Below are positions 1-7,474 of a stretch of DNA of 55,607 bases, one piece after another. The position numbers were made by a program, and so were the translations under genes. The stretch covers positions 1 through 55,607 of the forward strand of contig JABSQW010000118.1 of assembly GCA_013215605.1 (NCBI GenBank), given 5' to 3'. This stretch comes from Myxococcales bacterium (GTDB taxonomy: Bacteria > Myxococcota_A > UBA9160 > SMWR01). Each line of letters begins with the position of its first letter. Positions within the stretch are counted from its first letter, which is position 1. The notes beneath the pieces are model-generated. The model saw only the letters and a list, made by a program, of their open reading frames with translations, did not search any database and was not told the origin of the DNA.

Positions 1-555
1 CACGCGCACCGCGTTGATGCCCACCGTTCCAGCGCCCAGCACGGTGACGCGTCCACGCATCACACCCGGTACGCCTCCGAGCAGCAGCCCTTTCCCGCCG
101 CGGTCCTTCTGGAGCAGCGTGACGCCGATCTGGACCGCGAGGCGCCCCGCGACCTCGCTCATTGGCGCGAGCACGGGAAATGCGCCGTCGGGCTGTTGGA
201 TCGTCTCGTACGCGATCCCCACCACGCCCGCGTCGCACAGGCTCCGCGCCAGATCGGGCGCCGCCGCGAGGTGGAGGTAGGTGAAGATCACCTGACCCTC
301 GCGAAAGTGGGCTACCTCGGTGGGCTGCGGCTCCTTCACCTTTACGATCAGGTCGGGCTCCGCGAGCACCGCGGCGACATCGACGATGCGGGCCCCGGCG
401 ACCTGGTAGTCGCCGTCGTCGAACCCGCTGCCGAGGCCCGCCCCGTGCTCGACCCAGACCTCGTGCCCGTTCGCCGTGAGCTGGCGCACGCCGTCGGGGA
501 CCATGCCCACGCGAAACTCCATGTCCTTGCTTTCGCGCGGGACGCCAATCCTCAC
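1..555 (-). CDS. ald: Alanine dehydrogenase, N-terminal part (gene runs off the window)
   Basis: NAD-dependent alanine dehydrogenase interconverts L-alanine with pyruvate plus ammonia in the cytoplasm. The first 185 residues are present. They start with the family signature VRIGVPRESKDMEFRVGMVP, then show the KVKEPQ motif (substrate-binding Lys) and FTYLHLAA (catalytic His), and end inside the glycine-rich dinucleotide-binding segment VTVLGAGTVGINAVRV. The GTG start at 555 follows a strong GGAGGGGG ribosome site a few bases upstream. The C-terminal half lies beyond the left edge. It is the last visible gene of a minus-strand run led by an Rrf2 regulator. The family call is secure; the close relative, the transhydrogenase alpha subunit, is less likely because of the motif spacing. 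Confidence 0.93.
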   Translation of the reverse strand, partial: MRIGVPRESKDMEFRVGMVPDGVRQLTANGHEVWVEHGAGLGSGFDDGDYQVAGARIVDVAAVLAEPDLIVKVKEPQPTEVAHFREGQVIFTYLHLAAAPDLARSLCDAGVVGIAYETIQQPDGAFPVLAPMSEVAGRLAVQIGVTLLQKDRGGKGLLLGGVPGVMRGRVTVLGAGTVGINAVRV

Positions 556-581
556 TGTGACCCCCTCCGCTGGCAGTCCGC

Positions 582-731
582 TCAGCCGTAGACCATCGTG
601 ATGTCGAGGCCATTGAGCTCGAAGACCTCGGACAGGCCGCAGCCTGGCTCCTGCCAGAGCGGCAGGATGTGGTCGACCGGCTCGTCGAGATCACCGTGTA
701 CGGGGACCCGGCCGCGATTCTTGTCACTCAA
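582..731 (-). CDS. Small conserved-looking hypothetical protein (49 aa)
   Basis: A 49-residue frame lies 26 bases upstream of alanine dehydrogenase on the same strand. Its TTG start at 731 is preceded by the purine-rich AAGGAAAAA, a good ribosome site, which decides this start over longer versions. The product begins LSDKNRGRVPVHGDLDEPVD and ends NGLDITMVYG. It has no signal peptide or membrane segment, is slightly acidic and carries a single Cys. I do not recognise a family. The position suggests co-transcription with ald. It could be a spurious frame, but the ribosome site and tight spacing favour a real gene. Confidence 0.5.
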   Translation of the reverse strand: MSDKNRGRVPVHGDLDEPVDHILPLWQEPGCGLSEVFELNGLDITMVYG

Positions 732-866
732 TGCTTTTTCCTTCGTTCCCCAGAGAGCTGAATGAGGTCCAGAGTTTCGGAGAAGCCCATCGCGCCATCC
801 GGCGGGCACCGTTCCTGCGGGATCGATTGCGGCTCCGGCCGAATGGGTCGAGGTTCGGCGACGCAC

Positions 867-1994
867 CTACCAGATCGGGCCCAGCGCTGCCCCGTGATTG
901 AAGAGAATGCGTTCGCCCGACCCGTCGATGCGTCGGACGTACAACGTGTTGTGCAGATCGGCGTCGATTCCGACGAACGCCACGATCCGCCCGTCCGGCG
1001 ACACTGTGGGCTCGACCTCGTCGATCGACCCCGTTCCAAATCCTCCTCGACCCAGTCCGGACACCCGCGCCCTTCTCAACCGCCATCGCGTCTCCACTCC
1101 GCGCTCACTGGTGACCCGCTGCGGCGCCGAGTAAAGGATCTGCCTACTGTCGGGCGTGAACGACGGATCGATCCCGGGTCCCACGATCGCCGACTCGCCG
1201 CCGGTCTCTGGAGCCCGCACGACGATCTGCGGTCTCTGCTCGCGTGTTCCCTGGCGACGCTTGGCGCTCGCTGGAGTGGCGAACCGGGATTTGGAAACAT
1301 AAGCGATCGCGCTGCCGTTCGGGGCACAGGAGGGCCGGGAATCCGCTGGCCCGGGGGTCAGTTCCTGGAAACGACCTCCGCCCGGCGACGAGATCTCGAT
1401 CAGCGACCGAAAGCCGCGCTCGCGGTAGTGGTGGGTCTCGACCACGATGCGTCCTTCGGGTCCGTAGCAGCCCCAGGGATGGGCGCCGGGCTCATGGGTC
1501 AGCGGCCGCACCTCGCGGCTCTCGAGATCGATCTCGAAAAGCTGGGGGTAGCCGCGCTGAATCTGTCCGAACATGAGGCGCTGGCGGTCGGCCGACCAGG
1601 CGACGGGGATCGATCCGGGCCGCGCCTCGGGCATCAGTTCCAGGGTTCCGGTGCGGGGGTCGATCAGCGCGAGACGCGGTGAGCGTTCGTCGGGCTCGCG
1701 GCGGTTGCGCCACTTCGAGACGCCACGATCCGGCCCGAGCGAGCCGCGGAAGAATTGCTCGATGTCCCGCAGTACCGCCACGCCGCGTCGTGTGTCGGGA
1801 AGTCCGCCGTCTCGGCGCTGTCTCGACGCCTCGCGCCGATCGGCCAGGGCCTGACGGGCCCGGCGATCCTGTTCCGGATCGAGGTAGCGGATCGCGATCG
1901 GCGACGCGGGCATCTCGGAGAGCGACAGGCCCGCGCAGCCAATCGAGAACAAGAGGGCGGTAGCGAGCGCCGCGGCGCCTGCCCTCGCGCTCAA
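867..1994 (-). CDS. TolB-like beta-propeller lipoprotein
   Basis: The product is about 375 aa. An N-terminal export signal ends in a lipobox-like SIGC, suggesting an outer-membrane or periplasmic lipoprotein. A charged linker follows, then repeated WD40/TolB-type (PD40) blades: SIPVAWSADRQRLMFGQI, SRPSCAPNGSAIAYVS, IDPSFTPDSRQILYSA and VEPTVSPDGRIVAFVG. These give the x-S-P-D-G-x-x-I-x-F blade signature. The TTG start at 1994 overlaps the stop of the JAMM gene as TTGA, implying translational coupling; longer in-frame starts would run into that gene. The function is probably protein-protein interaction in the envelope; no enzyme motif is visible. Neighbours give no specific role. Confidence 0.72.
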   Translation of the reverse strand: MSARAGAAALATALLFSIGCAGLSLSEMPASPIAIRYLDPEQDRRARQALADRREASRQRRDGGLPDTRRGVAVLRDIEQFFRGSLGPDRGVSKWRNRREPDERSPRLALIDPRTGTLELMPEARPGSIPVAWSADRQRLMFGQIQRGYPQLFEIDLESREVRPLTHEPGAHPWGCYGPEGRIVVETHHYRERGFRSLIEISSPGGGRFQELTPGPADSRPSCAPNGSAIAYVSKSRFATPASAKRRQGTREQRPQIVVRAPETGGESAIVGPGIDPSFTPDSRQILYSAPQRVTSERGVETRWRLRRARVSGLGRGGFGTGSIDEVEPTVSPDGRIVAFVGIDADLHNTLYVRRIDGSGERILFNHGAALGPIW

Positions 1995-2494
1995 GGAGTG
2001 CCCAGAATGATCGAGCGCCCGCGGAAAGCCTGTCCATCCCCCTCCCGCGAGAACAGGCCGATCCCCGCCACCTTCTCGTTGCACACGGCAACCACGAGCT
2101 GGTCGGAGTCCGGAAACGGGAAGAAGGCATTCTCGGCGTACTCGAGATCCATTTCGGAGAGGTAGGCGCCAGCTCCGACGTGGGAGTGGTAGACCACCGT
2201 CACCCGCTCGCTGCTCGCGTGCGCGGTTTCCTGGACTCGCAGGTAGTCGAGCTCGTTCATGTAGAAAGCGTGCTCACCCGTGCGCGGATACGTGACGGGA
2301 TCGGCCCGGTGCTTCGACGTCATCTCGTTGCGACAGCGCCTGAGTTCCCCGTAGCGCCGCTGGTCGCTCCCCACGATCAGCCCGCAGCATTCCTCGGGGA
2401 GCGTCTCCAGCGCGTGGGAACACAGCTCGTTGAGGATCCTCCCGGGGATCTCTACGGGCTCCAGATTCTCGTCGACCTCGATACGTCGGCTCAC
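1991..2494 (-). CDS. JAMM/MPN-domain metallopeptidase (Mov34 family)
   Basis: This 167-aa protein is a single JAMM (MPN+) domain. The catalytic glutamate is in PEECCGLIVG, and the zinc-binding signature HSHVGAGAYLSEMD matches H-x-H-x7-S-x2-D. Bacterial JAMM proteins of this size remove C-terminal ubiquitin-like or sulfur-carrier tails (for example Mec acting on CysO) or act in deubiquitinase-like operons. No CysO, ThiS or MoaD-like partner is visible here, so the substrate is unknown. Start is GTG at 2494. Its stop overlaps the next gene start. It follows the Rrf2 regulator by 224 bases on the same strand; that gap holds no frame or repeat I can support. Confidence 0.85.
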   Translation of the reverse strand: MSRRIEVDENLEPVEIPGRILNELCSHALETLPEECCGLIVGSDQRRYGELRRCRNEMTSKHRADPVTYPRTGEHAFYMNELDYLRVQETAHASSERVTVVYHSHVGAGAYLSEMDLEYAENAFFPFPDSDQLVVAVCNEKVAGIGLFSREGDGQAFRGRSIILGTP

Positions 2495-2718
2495 CGCCCT
2501 CGCTCCACTCGCATGGCACGGGAACCCGTGTCATTCCATGGACCTTGCGTGAAATGCTCGAGGGGAATCGCAGGGTATGGTGGCGGCATTCTACGCGACG
2601 ACCGAGGCCTCTGCGAGCGACGATTCCGAGATTTCGATGGGGCTGCACCCCGGAGCGCGGGCCGCTCGGCGCTCTCATTGCAAGTAGCCGAGGGCGCGAA
2701 CCGGGGACCGGACCCAAT

Positions 2719-3174
2719 CTAGATAAAGTACATCGGCCCGTCGCCGTCGGTGCGCGGTACGCCATTGCGCTCCGCCTCTTCACACAGACCTTCGAGCGTG
2801 GTCTCGTCGAGGGCGCGGGCCAGCCGCCGGGCCAACACCGCCCACAGAAAATCCGGGCGGTGGGGCGCGGGCCCGAGGTCAGCATTTCGAGGGCCACCGG
2901 GGTGGGCGTTCGCGAGCGGCCCCTCCACCGCCTCGACGATTTCGCGAAGCGTGATCTGCGAGGCCTCGCGCGCGAGGGCGTAGCCCCCGCCGGGGCCTCG
3001 CTTGCTCGTCACGAGGTCGGCCTTGCGCAGGCGCTGGAAGATCTGCTCGAGGTAACGCGCGGGGATGGCCTGACGTTCGCTGATGGTCTGGATCGAGACG
3101 CGTTCGCCCTGGCCGTTGTACGCCAGGTCGAAGACCCCGCAGATCGCGTAGTGGACTTGCTGCGAGAAGCGCAT
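2719..3174 (-). CDS. Rrf2-family transcriptional regulator without Fe-S cysteines
   Basis: This 151-aa winged-helix regulator starts MRFSQQVHYAICGVFDLAY and has the family recognition region IPARYLEQIFQRLRKADLVTSKRG followed by the wing GGGYALAR. Rrf2 proteins such as IscR, NsrR and CymR control sulfur, iron-sulfur or nitrosative stress genes. The region that holds the three cluster-binding cysteines in IscR/NsrR (after the wing, around residues 85-110) has none here; the only Cys residues are near the start and near residue 137. It therefore probably does not carry a cluster and may be closer to CymR-like members. An in-frame ATG at 3189 is an alternative start. It is divergent from the helicase gene, with about 165 bases between starts, and leads the minus-strand JAMM-TolB-ald run. 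Confidence 0.88.
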   Translation of the reverse strand: MRFSQQVHYAICGVFDLAYNGQGERVSIQTISERQAIPARYLEQIFQRLRKADLVTSKRGPGGGYALAREASQITLREIVEAVEGPLANAHPGGPRNADLGPAPHRPDFLWAVLARRLARALDETTLEGLCEEAERNGVPRTDGDGPMYFI

Positions 3175-3339
3175 CTCGGCGCGGAGCATGCAGGAACGTG
3201 ATAGCCTCCGCGAGCCCTCCCCGTTTTCATCCCCGGTCGGTCTCTCCTCCCCGCACCGGACCACCCAAGACCCGTCCCCCTCCGGCCATCAGGCTTCACG
3301 CCGACCGGAACGGTGCCGTGGTTCGCGGGAGACGCTCGC

Positions 3340-6330
3340 GTGAGCGACATCCGGGGCTTCCTCGGAGCCTTGCGTTCCGATCACGACTTCAGCGGCCCCC
3401 TCGCGCACCACGAATCGCTGCCCGCCCGCGAGGCCTCCTACGCGAGCGGGTTGCCGCCGGGCTTCGAGCTCGTGAAGCCGTTGCTCGAATACCGCGGCAT
3501 CAACGGCCTCTACACCCACCAGGCGCGAGCGCTCGCCCACCTCGACGCCGGCCGCAACGTCGTGCTCGCCACGCCCACCGCGAGCGGAAAGACCCTCGTC
3601 TACAACCTTCCCGTCATACGTCGGGCCCTCGAGGACGAGATGTCCAGGGCGCTCTACATCTTCCCCCTCAAGGCCCTCGCGCGCGACCAGCGACAGCGAC
3701 TCGAAGAAGACCTCGCGTCGCTCGGCGGCCAGCGCGAGCTGCGCGTCGCGATCTACGACGGCGACACGCCGACGGCGGAGCGCAAGAAGCTCCGCAGCCA
3801 CCCCCCGAACGTCCTGATCACCACGCCGGACATGCTCCACGCCGGGATCCTGCCCCACCACGCCACCTGGCAGAAGTTCTTCCAGGGGCTCCAGATGGTG
3901 GTCATCGACGAGCTCCACACGTACCGGGGCATCTTCGGCTCGCACGTCGCACAGGTGTTGCGACGCCTCGACCGCGTCGCCCGCTTCCACGGCGCGGAGC
4001 CCCAGATCGTCGCCGCTTCGGCCACGATTGCGAATCCGGGCGAGCTCGCGAGCGCGCTGACCGCGCAGCCCTTCGAAGTCGTGCAGGCGAACGGGGCCCC
4101 GCGATCGGGTCGGGAGGTGCTGCTGTTCCGCCCCGAGGCCTCGACGTACACCCTCGCCGCTCGCCTTTTCCGGCTGGCCGTCGGCAGGGGACTCCGGACG
4201 ATCGCCTTCACGAAGGCGCGGGTGATCACGGAGCTCATGCACACGTGGATCGTCGAAGCCGACCCGGGCCTCGCACAGCGCATCTCGTCGTACCGCGCGG
4301 GCTTCCTCCCGGAAGAGCGGCGCGAGATCGAGCAGCGGCTGTTCTCCGGCGATCTGCTCGGCGTGATCTCCACCTCGGCGCTGGAGATGGGCATCGACGT
4401 GGGCGGTCTCGATGTCTGCATCCTGGTGGGATATCCCGGCAGCCAGGTGGCGACGTGGCAGCGCGGCGGCCGCGTGGGTCGGACGGGCGAGGCCGCCATC
4501 GCGCTCGTCGCACAGCCTGACGCTCTCGACCAGTACCTCGTCTCGCACCCGCGGGTCTTCTTCGAGCGCGAGTTCGAGAACGCCGTCGTCGACCCGCACA
4601 ACTCCGAAGTCGCGGCGGCTCACCTTCCCTGCGCGGCTGCCGAGGTTCCGCTGCGCGTCGGTGAACGCTGGCTCCTCGACGCGTCCGCCCGGGCAAACGT
4701 CGACCGCCTCGAAGCCGACGCGAAGCTCCTGCGCAGCGAGGCCGGCGGCGAGTGGTTCGCCTCGGCCCGCCGCCCCCACCGCGACGTATCGCTGCGACAG
4801 ATTGGCGCGAGCTACACGATCGTCCTGGACGGCCAGCGCGAGGAGCGCCCGCGCGTGGTCGGCTCGATCGGCTCGGGACGCGTGTTCGCCGAGTGTCACG
4901 AGGGCGCGATCTACCTGCACCGGGGACGCCAGTACATCGTTCAGGAGCTCGACACCGACGCCCACACGGTCTGGGTGAAGGCGCTGAACGCTCCCTACTA
5001 CACCCGCGCGGTGTCGGAGAAGGAGACCGAGGTCCTCTCGCGGGACCGCACGCGGCCCACCGGAAACTGCCGCGTCGTGCAGGGTCGCATCAAGGTCACC
5101 ACCCGCATCACGGGCTTCGAGCGACGCCGCGTGCAGGGGCAGGACCTCCTCTCCACCGAGCCCCTCGACCTGCCGCCGAGCACGTTCGAAACGGTGGGAA
5201 TCTGGCTCGAGTTCCCCGACGAAATCCCCCACGCCATCAAGGCTGCCGGACGCCATCCGATGGGCGGGATCCACGCCTCCGAACACGCCGCCCTTTCCCT
5301 CTTCCCGCTGTTCGCACTGTGCGACCGCCACGACGTCGCGGGGATCTCCTACGTGCGGCACCCCCAGACGCGCAAGGCCGCCGTCTTCTTCTACGACGGC
5401 TACCCCGGAGGAGTTGGACTCGCCGCGAGCCTCTTCGACCGCGTCGAGACGCTGCTCGAGGCGACCCTCGAGCTCGTCGCGGATTGCGACTGCGAGAACG
5501 GCTGTCCTTCCTGTGTCCACAGCCCGAAGTGCGGTTCCGGCAACCGACCCATCGACAAGCCCGCTGCGGAGCAGCTGCTGCGCCTCGCGCTCGGGCGCGA
5601 CCCGCTCCCGGCAATCGATGAGAGCGCCGACGTCTCGAACCCCGCCCTGCTCGTCCGGCCGGCCGACGAACCCGACGACGCCTCCCCGCCCCCACGCCTC
5701 GTCTACTTCGACATCGAGACCCAGCGTTCCGCGGCAGAGGTGGGCGGTTGGCACAACGCGCACCTCATGCGCCTGGCCCTCGCCGTCACCTACGACAGCG
5801 AGTCCGGCTGCTTCGAGACGTTTCGAGAGGCCGACGTCGAGGCCCTCATGGCGCGCCTCGACGACGCCGACCTCGTGGTCGGCTTCAACGTGCGCAGCTT
5901 CGACTACCGCGTGCTGAAGGGCTACACGGATCGCGACTTCTCGAAGCTCGCCACCTTCGACATGCTCGACGCCATCCACGAGCGCCTCGGCTTTCGGCTG
6001 CCGCTCGGTCACCTCGCCGAGGAGACGCTCGGAGTACCCAAGAGCGCCGACGGACTGCAGTCCCTCGAGTGGTGGAAGCAGGGACGCATCGACGAGATCG
6101 AGGCGTACTGCCGGAGTGACGTGGCGCTCCTGCGCGACCTCCTCGAGTTCGCCGAGACGAACGGACACCTGCGCTTCCGCACGAAAAACGGCGAGCGCGT
6201 GCGACTCCCCGCCGTCTGGTCGACCCCCGAACTGGTCGAGCAGGCCAGGGCGCGCAGTGAGGCGGGCGCCAGCGCGAAGCGCGCGCGCCGGGGGCGCGCC
6301 TCCGGCGCACCGCGACCGGTCGCCACGTGA
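3340..6330 (+). CDS. SF2 helicase (MrfA/YprA-like, DUF1998) fused to RNase H-like exonuclease (MrfB/YprB-like)
   Basis: This 996-aa protein joins two functions. Residues about 40-430 form a superfamily 2 helicase: Walker A ATPTASGKT (about 77-85), DELH box (about 190), SATIANP, and motif VI QRGGRVGRTGE. Residues about 570-735 are the DUF1998-type zinc domain with the cysteine cluster CDCENGCPSC then KCGSGN, as in MrfA. From about residue 787 an RNase H-like DEDDy exonuclease follows: YFDIETQR (DxE), VGFNVRSFDYRVL, and YCRSDVALL (Tyr and final Asp). In Bacillus subtilis these are two adjacent genes, yprA and yprB (mrfAB), acting in repair of mitomycin C damage. GTG at 3340 is preferred over GTG at 3313 because GGGAGA lies 7 bases upstream. 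The stop overlaps the next gene as GTGA. Confidence 0.92.
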   Translation: MSDIRGFLGALRSDHDFSGPLAHHESLPAREASYASGLPPGFELVKPLLEYRGINGLYTHQARALAHLDAGRNVVLATPTASGKTLVYNLPVIRRALEDEMSRALYIFPLKALARDQRQRLEEDLASLGGQRELRVAIYDGDTPTAERKKLRSHPPNVLITTPDMLHAGILPHHATWQKFFQGLQMVVIDELHTYRGIFGSHVAQVLRRLDRVARFHGAEPQIVAASATIANPGELASALTAQPFEVVQANGAPRSGREVLLFRPEASTYTLAARLFRLAVGRGLRTIAFTKARVITELMHTWIVEADPGLAQRISSYRAGFLPEERREIEQRLFSGDLLGVISTSALEMGIDVGGLDVCILVGYPGSQVATWQRGGRVGRTGEAAIALVAQPDALDQYLVSHPRVFFEREFENAVVDPHNSEVAAAHLPCAAAEVPLRVGERWLLDASARANVDRLEADAKLLRSEAGGEWFASARRPHRDVSLRQIGASYTIVLDGQREERPRVVGSIGSGRVFAECHEGAIYLHRGRQYIVQELDTDAHTVWVKALNAPYYTRAVSEKETEVLSRDRTRPTGNCRVVQGRIKVTTRITGFERRRVQGQDLLSTEPLDLPPSTFETVGIWLEFPDEIPHAIKAAGRHPMGGIHASEHAALSLFPLFALCDRHDVAGISYVRHPQTRKAAVFFYDGYPGGVGLAASLFDRVETLLEATLELVADCDCENGCPSCVHSPKCGSGNRPIDKPAAEQLLRLALGRDPLPAIDESADVSNPALLVRPADEPDDASPPPRLVYFDIETQRSAAEVGGWHNAHLMRLALAVTYDSESGCFETFREADVEALMARLDDADLVVGFNVRSFDYRVLKGYTDRDFSKLATFDMLDAIHERLGFRLPLGHLAEETLGVPKSADGLQSLEWWKQGRIDEIEAYCRSDVALLRDLLEFAETNGHLRFRTKNGERVRLPAVWSTPELVEQARARSEAGASAKRARRGRASGAPRPVAT

Positions 6331-7454
6331 ACCCCTTCGAGAGAACGCGACATTTCTTTCCGGTCACGGAAGCCTTCGCCTATCTCAACCACGCGGGCGT
6401 GGCGCCCATCTCGACGCGCGTCGAAGAAGCCATTGGACGCTTCACCGCCGAGGCCACACGTCGCGGTGCGCTTCACTACTTCAAGGTCTACGACGCCGAG
6501 ATCGAGCGCGTGCGCGGACGCGCCGCCACGCTGCTCGGCGCACAGCCGGACGAGATCGCCTTCGTGAAGAACACCACCGAGGGGCTGGGACTCGTCGCCG
6601 CCGGGCTCGACTGGCAACGCGGCGACTGCGTCGTCACCTGTGACCTCGAGTACCCTTCGAACGTCTACCCGTGGTGGAGTCTCGCCGATCGCGGGGTGGA
6701 GACCCTCATGCTGCGCGGCCGCGACGGGCGGCTGCCCATCGAGGCCGTCGAAGCGGCGCTTCTGAACCCCAGCGTGAGGCTGCTCGCGCTGTCGTCCGTC
6801 GAGTTCGGGAGCGGAGCTCGCAACGACCTTGCGGCGCTCGGGGGCCTGTGTCGGGAACGCGGCGTGCTCTTCTGCGTCGACGGCATCCAGAGCCTCGGCT
6901 GTCTGCCCGTCGACGTGGAGGCCTGCGGCATCGACTTCCTCTCGGCCGACGGTCACAAGTGGCTGCTGTCCGTCGAGGGCTGCGGCCTCTTCTACTGCGC
7001 GCGGCGCGTGCTCGAACGCGTCACACCCCGGGTGATCGGTTGGCGCAGCGTCACGGACAACGAGAACTTCGACCACTACCACATGGACCTGCAGCCGGGC
7101 GCCGGCCGCTTCGAGGAAGGCACGCCGAACACGCCGGGAATCTTCGCGCTCGGGGCGGCCATCGACCTGCTCCTCGAACTCGGTATCGACGCCATCGCGG
7201 AGCGCGTGCTTTCGCTGACGGATCGCCTCGTCGACGGCCTCCGCGAACACGGCGCCGCAGTGCTCAGTCCGCGCGAAGACGGCGCCGGCTCCGGGATCGT
7301 GTCGTTCACTCTGCCCGACGAGGCGCCATCGCGCACGGTGGAGCGGCTTCGAGAGCGAGACGTCTTCGTCATCGAGCGCCGCGGCGGCGTTCGCGCGTCT
7401 CCCCACTTCTACAACGACGAAGCCGAGATCGACCGCCTCCTCCTCGCTCTGTAA
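6327..7454 (+). CDS. Class V PLP-dependent aminotransferase / cysteine desulfurase-like
   Basis: The 375-aa protein has fold-type I aminotransferase features: YLNHAGVAPIS at the start, the VKNTTEGLGLVA cofactor phosphate loop, CVDGIQSLG with the PLP-binding Asp, and SADGHKWLLS with the Schiff-base lysine. It resembles the NifS/IscS/SufS and isopenicillin N epimerase-like branch, but no mobile loop with an obvious active-site Cys around residue 325-350 can be pointed out. Cysteine desulfurase activity is therefore uncertain, and it may act on another amino acid. The GTG start sits in a GTGA overlap with the helicase-nuclease gene, so the two are translationally coupled. It converges on the RNase R gene with 20 bases between stops. 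Confidence 0.85.
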   Translation: MNPFERTRHFFPVTEAFAYLNHAGVAPISTRVEEAIGRFTAEATRRGALHYFKVYDAEIERVRGRAATLLGAQPDEIAFVKNTTEGLGLVAAGLDWQRGDCVVTCDLEYPSNVYPWWSLADRGVETLMLRGRDGRLPIEAVEAALLNPSVRLLALSSVEFGSGARNDLAALGGLCRERGVLFCVDGIQSLGCLPVDVEACGIDFLSADGHKWLLSVEGCGLFYCARRVLERVTPRVIGWRSVTDNENFDHYHMDLQPGAGRFEEGTPNTPGIFALGAAIDLLLELGIDAIAERVLSLTDRLVDGLREHGAAVLSPREDGAGSGIVSFTLPDEAPSRTVERLRERDVFVIERRGGVRASPHFYNDEAEIDRLLLAL

Positions 7455-7474
7455 TCCGGAGTTCCCGCTGCGCG

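Noticed and set aside
3289-6168. Very long open frame antisense to the helicase-exonuclease gene
   Set aside because: GC-rich codon use on the plus strand leaves the opposite frame open. The antisense protein has no recognisable domain, while the plus-strand frame has all helicase and nuclease motifs.
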